Positions 8,287-16,362 of a stretch of DNA of 64,000 nucleotides are shown piece by piece; position 1 is the first letter of the stretch, and every line of letters starts with the position of its first letter. The position numbers and the translations under genes were made by a program. Under the pieces are notes generated by a model. That model had not been told where the DNA came from. It saw nothing but the letters and a program-made list of their open reading frames with translations, and did no database searches. The stretch is taken from contig NZ_LMDV01000009.1 of NCBI RefSeq assembly GCF_001425175.1, positions 496,355-560,354 on the forward strand, given 5' to 3'. The stretch comes from Nocardioides sp. Root1257. Its GTDB lineage: Bacteria; Actinomycetota; Actinomycetes; Propionibacteriales; Nocardioidaceae.

Positions 8287-9435
8287 TCAGCCCCGCCGGC
8301 TCATGTAGACGTCGAACGCCTTGTAGAGCGCCTTGTTGAGCGGCAGGTCCCACTCGCCGACGTACTCGACGGCCTCGCCGCCCGTGCCGACCTTGAACTG
8401 GATCAGGCCCAGGTGCGGGTCGTCGGAGGAGAGCGTGTCGGTGATGCCGCGCAGGTCGTAGACGTCGGCACCGGCGGCGATCGCGTCGCGGATCATCTGC
8501 CACTGCACCGCGTTGGAGCCGCGGACCTCGCGCTTCTCGGTCGAGGAGGCGCCGTAGGAGTACCAGGCGTGCGCGCCGACCCGGATCGCGATCGTCGCCG
8601 CGACCAGGGTGCCCTCGTGCCGGGCCGTGTAGAGCCGGATCCGGTCCGTCTCCTCGGCGCCCAGAGCGTCGACCATGGTGCGGAAGTAGGACAGCGGGCG
8701 CGGCGTGAAGTGGTCGCGCTCGGCCGTGTGCACGTAGAGGTCGTGGAAGGTCTTGAGCTCCGGCCCGATCGCAGCGCCGTCGTACGACGTGACCTCGACG
8801 CCCTCCTTGGCGGCCTTCTTGATGTTGCGGCGCCAGAGCTGGTTCATCCCGGCCAGCACCTCGTCCTCGGTGCGGCCGGCGAGCGGGACCTGGAAGACGT
8901 ACTGCGGCTGGCCCGCGGCGAACCCGCCCTCCACGGCCTGCGGCCGCCAGCCGAGGTCGCGCAGCTGCGCGACCACGCGCGCGCCGCCGTGGCTGCGCTC
9001 GGTCGGGGCGAGGTCGCCCAGGCGGTGCACGGTGTCGTCGGCGATGCCGGCCTTGACGGTGGCGGCATCCCAGCGACGGGTCACCACGGGCGGCCCCATC
9101 CGGACGCCGAAGGCCCCCGCGCCCTTCAGGTGGTCGGCCAGCGGACGCAGCCACCCGGCGAGGTCCTCGCTGTCCCAGTCGATCGACGGCCCCTCGGGGA
9201 GGTAGGCCAGGTAGCGCTTCACCCGCGGCAGCTGGCGGTAGAGCACCAGCGCCGCTCCGACCAGATCGTCGCCCGCGAACCAGCCGACCGACTCGTGCCG
9301 CCACTCCGCCTTCACCGCGCCCCAGGCCGGGGTCTGGAGGAAGCTCGTCGAGCGCTGCCGGCGGACGAACGCCAGGTGGTCGTCGGCGGCGATCCCTCGG
9401 ACGTCGAGGCGGGTCGAGAGGATCGGGGAAGTCAC
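8287..9435 (-). CDS. FemAB/FemX-family peptidoglycan bridge aminoacyltransferase
   Basis: 382 residues. The FemABX family uses aminoacyl-tRNA to add amino acids to lipid II or stem peptides, at the cytoplasmic membrane face. Family features are the N-terminal SFLQTPAWGAVKAEWRHESV, the paired GNAT-like folds, MNQLWRRNIKKAAKEGVEV, and the C-terminal DVYDLRGITDTL and HLGLIQFKVGTGG. The start is GTG at 9433-9435; no better ATG is nearby. It is the first gene of a two-gene operon with the racemase-like enzyme. The added residue is not predictable; in Streptomyces the FemX homologue adds glycine (from memory). It marks the end of the conserved envelope cluster before the 9.4-22.7 kb block. Confidence 0.9.
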   Translation of the reverse strand: MTSPILSTRLDVRGIAADDHLAFVRRQRSTSFLQTPAWGAVKAEWRHESVGWFAGDDLVGAALVLYRQLPRVKRYLAYLPEGPSIDWDSEDLAGWLRPLADHLKGAGAFGVRMGPPVVTRRWDAATVKAGIADDTVHRLGDLAPTERSHGGARVVAQLRDLGWRPQAVEGGFAAGQPQYVFQVPLAGRTEDEVLAGMNQLWRRNIKKAAKEGVEVTSYDGAAIGPELKTFHDLYVHTAERDHFTPRPLSYFRTMVDALGAEETDRIRLYTARHEGTLVAATIAIRVGAHAWYSYGASSTEKREVRGSNAVQWQMIRDAIAAGADVYDLRGITDTLSSDDPHLGLIQFKVGTGGEAVEYVGEWDLPLNKALYKAFDVYMSRRG

Positions 9436-9468
9436 GGGTCGAGGCTAGCGAACGCCCCGAGCGACCGG

Positions 9469-10596
9469 TCAGTTGCTCTTGCGCACTTGGAGCTGGGTGT
9501 CCCGGGGGACGACAGGGACCCGCTGACACGCCGCGGTGACGACCGAGCAGCGCACGATCGACGCATCCGGGTAGACGCCCGACTCGGTCTGCTGGTCGTA
9601 GTAGGGCTCCCCAGTGGCGTGGAGCAGCAGGGTGGTGGGCGACTCCCAGATCGGCTGGTAGGTCCGATAGGTGGCGCCGATGTGACCCGTGAAGGTCACC
9701 TGGAGCCGCCCGGTGCGCGCGTCGCGGACCCGGATCGTGTCCGCCATCGTCCAGGGAGCGTCCTCGTCGAAACCGACGCCGCTCGTGGTGACCACGCGCT
9801 TGTCGTCCGGCGAGAACGACTCGATGCTCTCCCCCCGCACCAGCCACAGACGTCGCTGGGTGCGACTGTCGAGCATGACGCTCGAGAAGTGGCGCCCGGG
9901 GGCGCTGTAGCGGTGGGTGGCCGAGCTGCCGACCCCGGACGGGACTGCGTTGAGGTTGCGGCGGCGGTCCACGACCCGGACCTTGCCGCGGGCCGGCTGC
10001 CAGGCGGCGGTGGTGGCGACGTACTTCCCGTGCGCACGAGTGAGCGTCCGGATCAGCGCGGTGCCGTCGCCGGCGGAGAGGATCGCGGCGCCGTTGACGG
10101 TGGCGAACCGGTGAGATCCGATGACGTGACCGTCGCGGACGCGTATGGCGCGCAGGGTGCGCTCGTCCGGTGCGTGCGCGACGAACCAGGCGCCGTTGCT
10201 CGCCACGGAGTCGATCGTCAACCGCGCCTTCGCCAGCACGATCCGGCTCTTGCCCGAGGTGCTGAGGAAGTGGACCCTCGTCCCGGTGTATTGGCCGTGG
10301 GTGTCGAGGAGTGTCTGGGAGAGCAGCCAGCCACCGCGGACGTGCAACAGCTCGCCGGTGTAGCGGAACTTCCCCCCATCGGTGCGGAACCGCTCGGTCG
10401 AGATCGTGCGACCGCCGGGCAGGTGGACCTTCTCACCCGCCGTGTCGAGGTAGGGCAGGGCCGGCTTCGCCCCGACCGGCAGGTCGCCCGGGTCGACCTC
10501 GCGGTGCGGAGCGCCGGCCGTCGCTGTCGCTGGGACGGACAGGCCGAGCGTGGCGACGATGAGCGTGCCGAGGATGGTGCGTGCCGTGCGGTTCAT
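9469..10596 (-). CDS. Secreted protein of unknown function, possibly beta-propeller
   Basis: 375 residues from the ATG at 10596. The start is set by a clear Sec signal peptide: MNRTARTILGTLIVATLGLS, then VPATATAGA. The mature part is almost all predicted beta strand, with recurring patterns such as HVRGGWLLSQTLLDTHG, DSVASNGAWFVAHA, ILSAGDGTALIRTL and SIESFSPDDKRVVTTSGV. These look like degenerate WD40/TolB-type blades. Cysteines occur only near the C-terminus. I do not recognise a named family. It is divergent from the ECF sigma factor gene across a 201-base region, so the sigma factor could drive it, but this is only positional. Confidence 0.6.
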   Translation of the reverse strand: MNRTARTILGTLIVATLGLSVPATATAGAPHREVDPGDLPVGAKPALPYLDTAGEKVHLPGGRTISTERFRTDGGKFRYTGELLHVRGGWLLSQTLLDTHGQYTGTRVHFLSTSGKSRIVLAKARLTIDSVASNGAWFVAHAPDERTLRAIRVRDGHVIGSHRFATVNGAAILSAGDGTALIRTLTRAHGKYVATTAAWQPARGKVRVVDRRRNLNAVPSGVGSSATHRYSAPGRHFSSVMLDSRTQRRLWLVRGESIESFSPDDKRVVTTSGVGFDEDAPWTMADTIRVRDARTGRLQVTFTGHIGATYRTYQPIWESPTTLLLHATGEPYYDQQTESGVYPDASIVRCSVVTAACQRVPVVPRDTQLQVRKSN

Positions 10597-10684
10597 ACCC
10601 GACACAGCGCCGATCGGCCCGTCCGCGTTACGACCGGACGCGGGAATGGGCCGAATCACCTGCGCACTCACCCGGTCCGGGCGA

Positions 10685-10701
10685 GGATCGGGGGCCGATC
10701 C
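10685..10701. promoter_or_regulatory. Inverted repeat GGATCGG-GGG-CCGATCC before the sigma gene
   Basis: A perfect 7-3-7 repeat in the shared upstream region of the secreted protein and the ECF sigma cassette. It lies about 97 bases before the sigma start. It could be a regulator site or the end of the divergent leader. No protein can be assigned. Confidence 0.35.
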
Positions 10702-10797
10702 CCCCGAACAATGTGGACAGGGAGGTATCAGGAGCTCGCCCACCCTCTCCTCAGTGGCGTGATCCTGATCGACAGACAACCGGGAGCGACACGTCGC

Positions 10798-11412
10798 ATG
10801 ACCAGGAGCGGTGGCCAGCGGGCCGACGACGACCGGGCCGACGACGCGCGCCCGGGAGCCGTGTGGGCCGAGGCGACCGACGGCTTCAACCGGTGGGTGG
10901 CGGGTGACCCGACCGGCCTCGACGACCTCGTCGCCGTGATGACCCCGGTGCTCTGGCACGTCGTGCGCGCCTACCGCCTGCCGGAGGCCGCCGCCGAGGA
11001 CGTCATCCAGAACACCTGGCTCGCCCTCGTACGCCGGCGCGCGGCGATCATCGACCCGGTGGCCGTGGGCGGCTGGCTGACGACGACGGCACGCCGCGAG
11101 GCGTGGCGCACCGCGGGCGCGAAGACGACCCCCACCCCGGTCGAGGACGACGACCTCGCCCAGGCGCTGCCGCGCCAGCGCTCGGCGGAGGACAGCGTCG
11201 TCCAGCACGACGAGGGCGACCGCCTGTGGCACGCCGTCGACGGGCTGCCGGAGCGCTGCCGCCGGCTGCTGCGGATCGTCGCGTTCGAGAACCGCCCCGA
11301 CTATCGCGAGCTGGCCACCGAGCTCGGGATGCCCGTCGGCAGCATCGGCCCCACCCGGGGACGGTGCCTCGCCAAGCTGCGCGTCGCGCTCATCGAAGCA
11401 GGGGGAATCTGA
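10798..11412 (+). CDS. ECF-type RNA polymerase sigma factor
   Basis: 204 residues from the ATG at 10798, preceded by GGGAG. Region 2 is visible as YRLPEAAAEDVIQNTWLALV with GGWLTTTARREAWR. Region 4 is the C-terminal helix-turn-helix GLPERCRRLLRIVAF, then YRELATELGMPVGSIGPTRG and CLAKLR. It would direct RNA polymerase to a small regulon. There is no zinc anti-sigma gene beside it. Instead the stop overlaps by one base the start of a 153-residue unknown protein, followed by a subtilase and a CHAT protease in the same tight array. This suggests the sigma factor controls, or is controlled by, those proteases. Confidence 0.9.
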   Translation: MTRSGGQRADDDRADDARPGAVWAEATDGFNRWVAGDPTGLDDLVAVMTPVLWHVVRAYRLPEAAAEDVIQNTWLALVRRRAAIIDPVAVGGWLTTTARREAWRTAGAKTTPTPVEDDDLAQALPRQRSAEDSVVQHDEGDRLWHAVDGLPERCRRLLRIVAFENRPDYRELATELGMPVGSIGPTRGRCLAKLRVALIEAGGI

Positions 11413-11873
11413 TGTCCGAGCTGAGCAGGGATGCGCTCCTGAACATCGTGCGCGACGCCTACGAGCGCCACGACCCGGTGCCGGACCACCTCGTCGCCGC
11501 CATGCAGGCGGCGGCCGCGATGGCCGCCTCCGACCTCGACCTCGAGCTGATGGAGCTCGTCGAGCGCTCGACCGAGCTGGCCGGGGCCCGCGGCTCGACG
11601 TCGTACACGCTGCGCTTCGTGCACGGCGACACCGACCTGCTGCTGAGGATCGCCGTCGACAACGGCCGGTCCCGCGTCGACGGCTGGATCGTGCCGGCCG
11701 AACCCATGACGATCCGCGCGCTGCCCGGCGAGGAGCCTGTCACGCACGAGGCGGTCGTGAGCGACTCGGGACGGTTCGCGCTCACCGACCTGCCGGTCGG
11801 GCTGATGCGTCTGCGGCTGGAGCCGCACGACGGCTCACGCCCGGCCTTCGCCACCCCCACCTTCGAGATCTGA
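11412..11873 (+). CDS. Small protein between sigma factor and subtilase; helical N-terminus, beta C-terminus
   Basis: 153 residues. The ATG at 11412 overlaps the sigma stop (TGATG), so translation is coupled. Residues 1-65 are helical and acidic (LLNIVRDAYERHDPVPDHL, ASDLDLELMELVERS). Residues 70-153 are beta-rich and end with VVSDSGRFALTDLPVGLMRL, which resembles the last strands of carboxypeptidase-regulatory or transthyretin-like domains. No signal peptide or cysteine pair is seen. It takes the slot where an anti-sigma factor usually lies. A sigma-binding or protease-adaptor role is plausible, but the family is unknown to me. Confidence 0.7.
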   Translation: MSELSRDALLNIVRDAYERHDPVPDHLVAAMQAAAAMAASDLDLELMELVERSTELAGARGSTSYTLRFVHGDTDLLLRIAVDNGRSRVDGWIVPAEPMTIRALPGEEPVTHEAVVSDSGRFALTDLPVGLMRLRLEPHDGSRPAFATPTFEI

Positions 11874-11879
11874 GGACCC

Positions 11880-13490
11880 GTGACCGACTCCCCCGAGAAG
11901 AAGCCCCGTCCCGAGCGTCCTGCGCGCAAGCCGCTCGACCGCGACCCCCGTCCGCCCCACCCCTCGGCCATCGCGCCGGCCCAGGGGCGCCTCCTCGACC
12001 CGGCCACCGCGCTCATGGTCGACGGCGTCGTCCCGCGACCGACGGTGTACGTCGGGGCCCGGCTGCTGGTGTCGAAGGCCGTCGACCTCGAGGCCGCGGT
12101 CACCGTGCTGCGCTACGTCGCCGAGCCCCTCGGCTGGAGCGTCGTGCCGGAGGAGGAGGACCCGCGCACGGTCAACCTGAAGTTCGGCTACATCCCGCTC
12201 AAGCTCGGCGTCGCCTCCAACCGCGCCACGATCGCGCCGGACGCCTGGACGCTGCTGCAGCAGACCCGGGCGCAGTTCGGGGTCCGGTCGGTGACCGGGG
12301 TCAGCCTCGACCACCTGGTCGTGCCGGCCATCGAGGCCAACCCGTTGCACGACGGCCACCCGCTGCACGACGGCCACCCCTTGCACGACGGCCACCCGCT
12401 GCACGACGGGCACCCGGCCGACGACGCCCGGGGGTCGAAGGCGATCGCGACCTACTTCCAGCCCGGGTACGGCGGGCGCCAGCCGGTCGCCTTCGTCGGC
12501 GCGGCCCCGGCCCGGCGCCACGCCGATGAGATCGAGGGTCGCCGCCCGGTGGTCGCGATCCTCGACACGGGGTGCGGCGACCACCCGTGGCTCGACGGCT
12601 TCGTGGACACCCAGGTCGCGCTCGACGGGGTCCCCGTGGGCTACTCCGACACGACCTCGATCTCGCCCGAGGACGACGGCGACCAGTCGGGTCCGCTGGA
12701 CGGGTCGATCGACCCGATCTCGGGGCACGGCACGTTCATCGCCGGCCTGATCCGCCAGCGGTGCCCGGACGCCGACCTGGTGGCGTGGCGGGTGATGCCC
12801 TCCGACGGTCCGATCGTCGAGTCCGACCTCGTCGCGACGCTCGCCCAGATCGCGGAGCTCGCCCGTCGCCACCGCGCCGGCGAGCCCGGGGGCCACCCGA
12901 TCGACGTGCTCAGCCTCTCGATGGGCTACTACCACGAGACGCCGGAGGACGTGCTCTTCGACCCGACGATGTACTCCATCCTCGAGGAGATGAGCCGCAA
13001 CGGCGTCGTCATCGTGGCCTCGGCGGGCAACGACGCGACGAGCCGCCCGTCCTTCCCGGCGGCCTTCTGCCGCTGGTCCGACGACGGCGGGCCGATCCCG
13101 TTCGACCCCTCGATCGCACCCATCGTCTCGGTCGGCGCGCTCAACCCCAACCGCACGGACGCGCTCTTCAGCAACGCCGGACCCTGGGTGCGTGCGTACG
13201 TCCCCGGTGCGGCCGTCGTGAGCACGATGCCGGCGTTCCGCGGCGGCTACGAGCCGGTCGCCCGCAGCAGCGCCTTCGGCCGGGTCCGTGAGGCGATCGA
13301 CCCCGACGACTTCCGCGGCGGGTTCGCCGTGTGGAGCGGTACGTCGTTCAGCGCACCGATCATGGCGGGCGACGTCGCCGCGGCGATGGTCGGCACGCTG
13401 GAGCCGCTCGCGGCCCCGGTCGACGGACCCACTGCGGTCACCACGGCCTGGAACGCAGTGTCCGCGTGCACGGGAATCACGTCATCATGA
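11880..13490 (+). CDS. Cytoplasmic S8 subtilisin-like serine protease with His-rich repeat linker
   Basis: 536 residues from GTG at 11880, six bases after the previous stop. The complete S8 triad is visible: D229 (VVAILDTG), H283 (SGHGTFIAG) and S489 (SGTSFSAP), with oxyanion-type ASAGND. There is no signal peptide or membrane helix, so it should act in the cytoplasm. This is unusual for subtilases and recalls conflict-system proteases. Residues 1-150 form an unfamiliar N-terminal domain; residues 155-178 hold four PLHDGH repeats just ahead of the catalytic domain, perhaps a metal-binding or cleavable linker. It is 4 bases from the CHAT protease gene, so it is probably part of one proteolytic system. 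Confidence 0.9.
   Translation: MTDSPEKKPRPERPARKPLDRDPRPPHPSAIAPAQGRLLDPATALMVDGVVPRPTVYVGARLLVSKAVDLEAAVTVLRYVAEPLGWSVVPEEEDPRTVNLKFGYIPLKLGVASNRATIAPDAWTLLQQTRAQFGVRSVTGVSLDHLVVPAIEANPLHDGHPLHDGHPLHDGHPLHDGHPADDARGSKAIATYFQPGYGGRQPVAFVGAAPARRHADEIEGRRPVVAILDTGCGDHPWLDGFVDTQVALDGVPVGYSDTTSISPEDDGDQSGPLDGSIDPISGHGTFIAGLIRQRCPDADLVAWRVMPSDGPIVESDLVATLAQIAELARRHRAGEPGGHPIDVLSLSMGYYHETPEDVLFDPTMYSILEEMSRNGVVIVASAGNDATSRPSFPAAFCRWSDDGGPIPFDPSIAPIVSVGALNPNRTDALFSNAGPWVRAYVPGAAVVSTMPAFRGGYEPVARSSAFGRVREAIDPDDFRGGFAVWSGTSFSAPIMAGDVAAAMVGTLEPLAAPVDGPTAVTTAWNAVSACTGITSS
12342..12413 (+). repeat. Four 18-base repeats encoding PLHDGH
   Basis: Four tandem units within the subtilase gene, nearly identical at DNA level (differences in CTG/TTG leucine codons and proline third positions), ending in a fifth partial HP. 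The near identity suggests recent expansion or gene conversion. Each unit offers two histidines and one aspartate. Confidence 0.9.
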
Positions 13491-13494
13491 GGCG

Positions 13495-15954
13495 GTGACC
13501 TCTCCCCAGGACCTGCACGCGCGGGGGGTGCATGCCGCCTACCGCGGGCGTCACCGTGAGGCCCGGAGGCTGCTCGAGCGCGCTCGAGCCGAGCTCGGGA
13601 CCGAGGATCGGCAGCGGACGGACCTCGACGCGCAGATCGCGACGAGCCTGGCGTACGTGCTGTCCGAGACCGGGGAGCACGATGCGGCGATGGTCCTGTG
13701 TCGCGCGGCCCTGGCCGACACGGCGATCGAGGACCGCACCCGCGGCAAGCTGCACTCCCAGCTCGGGCTCCTGCACATGCTGCGCGGCGAGTCCGCGATC
13801 GCGATGACGGAGTTCGACCAGGCGCTGGCGATGCTGGACGAGCCGGGCGTGACCGCGCGGGTGCACCTCAACCGCGGCAACGTCCACCTGCAACGTCGGC
13901 ACCTGCCGGCGGCGACGTCCGACTTCCGGCACTCCTTCGCGGCCTACCGCGAGGCCGGTGACGAGTACGGCGCGGCGAAGGCGCTGCACAACCTGGGCTA
14001 CACCCGGTTCCTCGCCGGTGACCTGGTGGCGGCGCTGCGCGACCTCGCCAGCGCCTACCCGACGGTCGCGGCCGAGGGTCCGGTGATGACGGCGATGGTC
14101 GAGCAGGACCGCGCGGAGGTGCTGATGGCCGCCGGCCTCCACGACGAGGGTGCGGCTGCGCTCGCCGCGGCTGCGCACGCCTACGGGCGCCGCCGGCTCT
14201 ACCAGCGTCGCGGCGAGGCCGAGCTCGCCCTCGCTCGCAGCCTCGTGCTCCGGGACCCTGGACGGGCCGGTGCCGCGGCTCGCGACGCCGCACGACGCTT
14301 CCGGCGTACCGGCGCCGATGCCTGGCAGGTCCGCGCGGACGCCACGCTCCTCAGCGCCCAGGTGGAGTCGGGCGGGACCGGTCCGGCCCTGGCCCGTCGC
14401 GGAGCGGAGCTCGGTGACGAGCTCGCCGCCCAGGGCCTGCGCTGGGAGGCCGTGCTGGCGCGGATGGACGCCACCCGCGTGCGGATCCGACGCGGACAGC
14501 TCGACGATGCGGCCGCCGGGCTGCGCGCGATCGGCTCCGTGCGCACCGCGCCGATCGGCGTCCGCCTGCTCGACCGCGACCTCCGCGCCGAGCTCTCCGC
14601 CGCGTCGGGGCGCCGTGCCGACGCGCTCAAGCACCTGCGCGTGGGGCTGAGCGACCTGCACGCCTGGCAGAGCTCGTTCGGCTCGCTCGACCTGCAGACC
14701 GGCGTGGCCGGGCACGGCACCCGTCTCGGCGTCCGCGGGCTCGCGCTGGCCGTCGACTCGCGGCGACCGGAGGTGCTCCTCGAGTGGTCCGAGCGCGCCC
14801 GGATGCTCGCGAGCCGGGTGCAGCCGGTGCGCCCGCCCGAGGACGAGCAGATCGCGGGCGACCTCGCCGAGCTGCGCGAGATGGCCGCCGACCCGACGCG
14901 CAGCGACCCGGCCCGCGAGGCGGAGCTGCGCCAGCGGGTGCGCGAGCGCGCCTGGCAGCACCGGGGCTCGGGCGAGGTCGCCGACCCGGTCACGCTGGAC
15001 GAGCTGCGGTCCGCGCTGGACCCGGGCACCGCCCTGGTGGCGTACGTCGTGACCGCGTCCGCCGTCGTCGCCCTGGTCGTCACGGCTGACGGCACGACGT
15101 GGGTCGACCTCGGTCACCGCGAGGAGCTCGACCGACTCATCGGCGGGCTGCTGCCCGACCTCGACATGGCGGCCACCGACCTCCCGGACGCGATGGGCGC
15201 GTTCGTCCGCACGGAGCTCGCCCAGCGGCTCGACACCCTGGCGTCGCTGCTGGTGGCCCCGGTCCTCGACGCGGTCGGCGACCGCCGGGTGGTGCTGACG
15301 CCCTCCGGCGTGCTGTCCGGGATCCCGTGGACGCTGCTGCACGGGTACGTCGGTCGCCCGCTGACCGTCGCCCAGTCCGCGACCGCCTGGCTCGCCCGTC
15401 GTACGACGCCGCTGCGCACCGCGAGCGCCGGGTTCGTCGCCGGACCGCGGGTGGCGCGCGCCGAGGACGAGGTCGTCGCCGCCGCGAAGGAGTGGCCGAC
15501 GGCGCGGGTGCTCCGCGGCGACGAGGCCACGGCCGCCGCCGTCTCCGCGCTCGCCGACGCCGTCGACGTCCTCCACGTCGCCGCGCACGGCCGGCACAGT
15601 GCCGAGAACGCGATGTTCGCCGGTGTGCAGCTCGTCGACGGCCCGTGGTTCGGCTACGACATCGACCGGCTCGGCCAGGTGCCGGACGTCGTGCTGCTCT
15701 CCGCCTGCGAGGTCGGCCGGTCGACGGTGCGCTCCGGCGAGGAGCTGATCGGGATGACGACGGCCTGGCTGCACGCGGGCGCACGCTGTGTCATCGCCTC
15801 GCCTGCTGCGATCAACGACCAGGCGGCGTACGGCGTCCTCCTCGCCGTGCACGAGCGGCTGGCCGCCGGGCTGGACCCGGCCGCGGCGCTGGCCGAGGCC
15901 GTCGAGGCGGTCCCGGCCGGGAGCGCCCCGGTCCCGCTGGTCTGCTTCGGCTAG
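13495..15954 (+). CDS. TPR-CHAT caspase-like cysteine protease
   Basis: 819 residues from GTG at 13495, 4 bases after the subtilase stop. Residues about 1-480 are tetratricopeptide-like helical repeats (for example KLHSQLGLLHMLRGESAIAM, then ALHNLGYTRFLAGDLVAALR). A linker follows, then a C-terminal CHAT domain (about 540-819) with the clan CD dyad H698 (HVAAHGRH) and C738 (LLSACEVGR). CHAT proteases in bacteria act in immunity or cell death, for example cleaving gasdermins or acting with CRISPR effectors (established for other members). TPRs usually sense or recruit partners. It ends the sigma/small protein/S8/CHAT array. The target is unknown; the neighbouring subtilase or sigma factor are obvious candidates. 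Confidence 0.93.
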   Translation: MTSPQDLHARGVHAAYRGRHREARRLLERARAELGTEDRQRTDLDAQIATSLAYVLSETGEHDAAMVLCRAALADTAIEDRTRGKLHSQLGLLHMLRGESAIAMTEFDQALAMLDEPGVTARVHLNRGNVHLQRRHLPAATSDFRHSFAAYREAGDEYGAAKALHNLGYTRFLAGDLVAALRDLASAYPTVAAEGPVMTAMVEQDRAEVLMAAGLHDEGAAALAAAAHAYGRRRLYQRRGEAELALARSLVLRDPGRAGAAARDAARRFRRTGADAWQVRADATLLSAQVESGGTGPALARRGAELGDELAAQGLRWEAVLARMDATRVRIRRGQLDDAAAGLRAIGSVRTAPIGVRLLDRDLRAELSAASGRRADALKHLRVGLSDLHAWQSSFGSLDLQTGVAGHGTRLGVRGLALAVDSRRPEVLLEWSERARMLASRVQPVRPPEDEQIAGDLAELREMAADPTRSDPAREAELRQRVRERAWQHRGSGEVADPVTLDELRSALDPGTALVAYVVTASAVVALVVTADGTTWVDLGHREELDRLIGGLLPDLDMAATDLPDAMGAFVRTELAQRLDTLASLLVAPVLDAVGDRRVVLTPSGVLSGIPWTLLHGYVGRPLTVAQSATAWLARRTTPLRTASAGFVAGPRVARAEDEVVAAAKEWPTARVLRGDEATAAAVSALADAVDVLHVAAHGRHSAENAMFAGVQLVDGPWFGYDIDRLGQVPDVVLLSACEVGRSTVRSGEELIGMTTAWLHAGARCVIASPAAINDQAAYGVLLAVHERLAAGLDPAAALAEAVEAVPAGSAPVPLVCFG

Positions 15955-16047
15955 TCACCCGGACTGGCCCGAACGGGTATCTGGTCCCTGGGGTGCTGCT
16001 CCTCATCCGTGTCAGGGAGAGACCGCTCGAACTCCGAGGAGCACGGC

Positions 16048-16362
16048 ATGTCCGTCATGACTTCACCGACCCGCACCACTCCCGTCCACGTGATCCAGGA
16101 CCCGCAGCCGGGCCAGCACGTGGTCGTGCCGGCCGGCGCGCGGCTGGCGGTGCGCTTCCGCCGTCGCGGGCTCGGCCTCAGCCGCTGGCAGGTCGTCGAC
16201 CGGCCCGGCAACCTCCTGCCGCTGGAGGAGGGGCCGCACGGCTTCCTCTTCCTGGTCTTCGACGCCGACGCGACCGAGGACCAGCCGCTGCGCCTGATCC
16301 GGCGCCGGGTCGACCGCTCGGGACCGGGCGAGGTGCGCGACCTGACCGTCCGGGTCAGCTGA
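16048..16362 (+). CDS. Small beta-sandwich protein after the CHAT gene, chagasin-like candidate
   Basis: 104 residues. The ATG at 16048 is chosen because AGGAG lies 6-10 bases upstream. It has no signal peptide. The sequence is nearly all beta: PGQHVVVPAGARLAVRF, LSRWQVVDRPG, GFLFLVFDADA, LRLIRRRVDRSG, DLTVRVS. The strand order and the final arginine-rich strand resemble the I42 (chagasin) cysteine-protease inhibitor fold, but the NPTTG and RPW loop motifs are absent, so this is a weak fold guess. Its place 93 bases after a cysteine protease gene makes an inhibitor or immunity role worth testing. The 3' end overlaps the opposing GT2 gene by 8 bases. Confidence 0.6.
   Translation: MSVMTSPTRTTPVHVIQDPQPGQHVVVPAGARLAVRFRRRGLGLSRWQVVDRPGNLLPLEEGPHGFLFLVFDADATEDQPLRLIRRRVDRSGPGEVRDLTVRVS

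Noticed and set aside
10727..10769. ATCAGGA ... TCCTGAT inverted arms before the sigma gene
   Set aside because: Arms are 29 bases apart with no paired interior; probably chance.
12342..12413. CRISPR-like short repeats
   Set aside because: Units are contiguous with no spacers and in frame within the subtilase gene.
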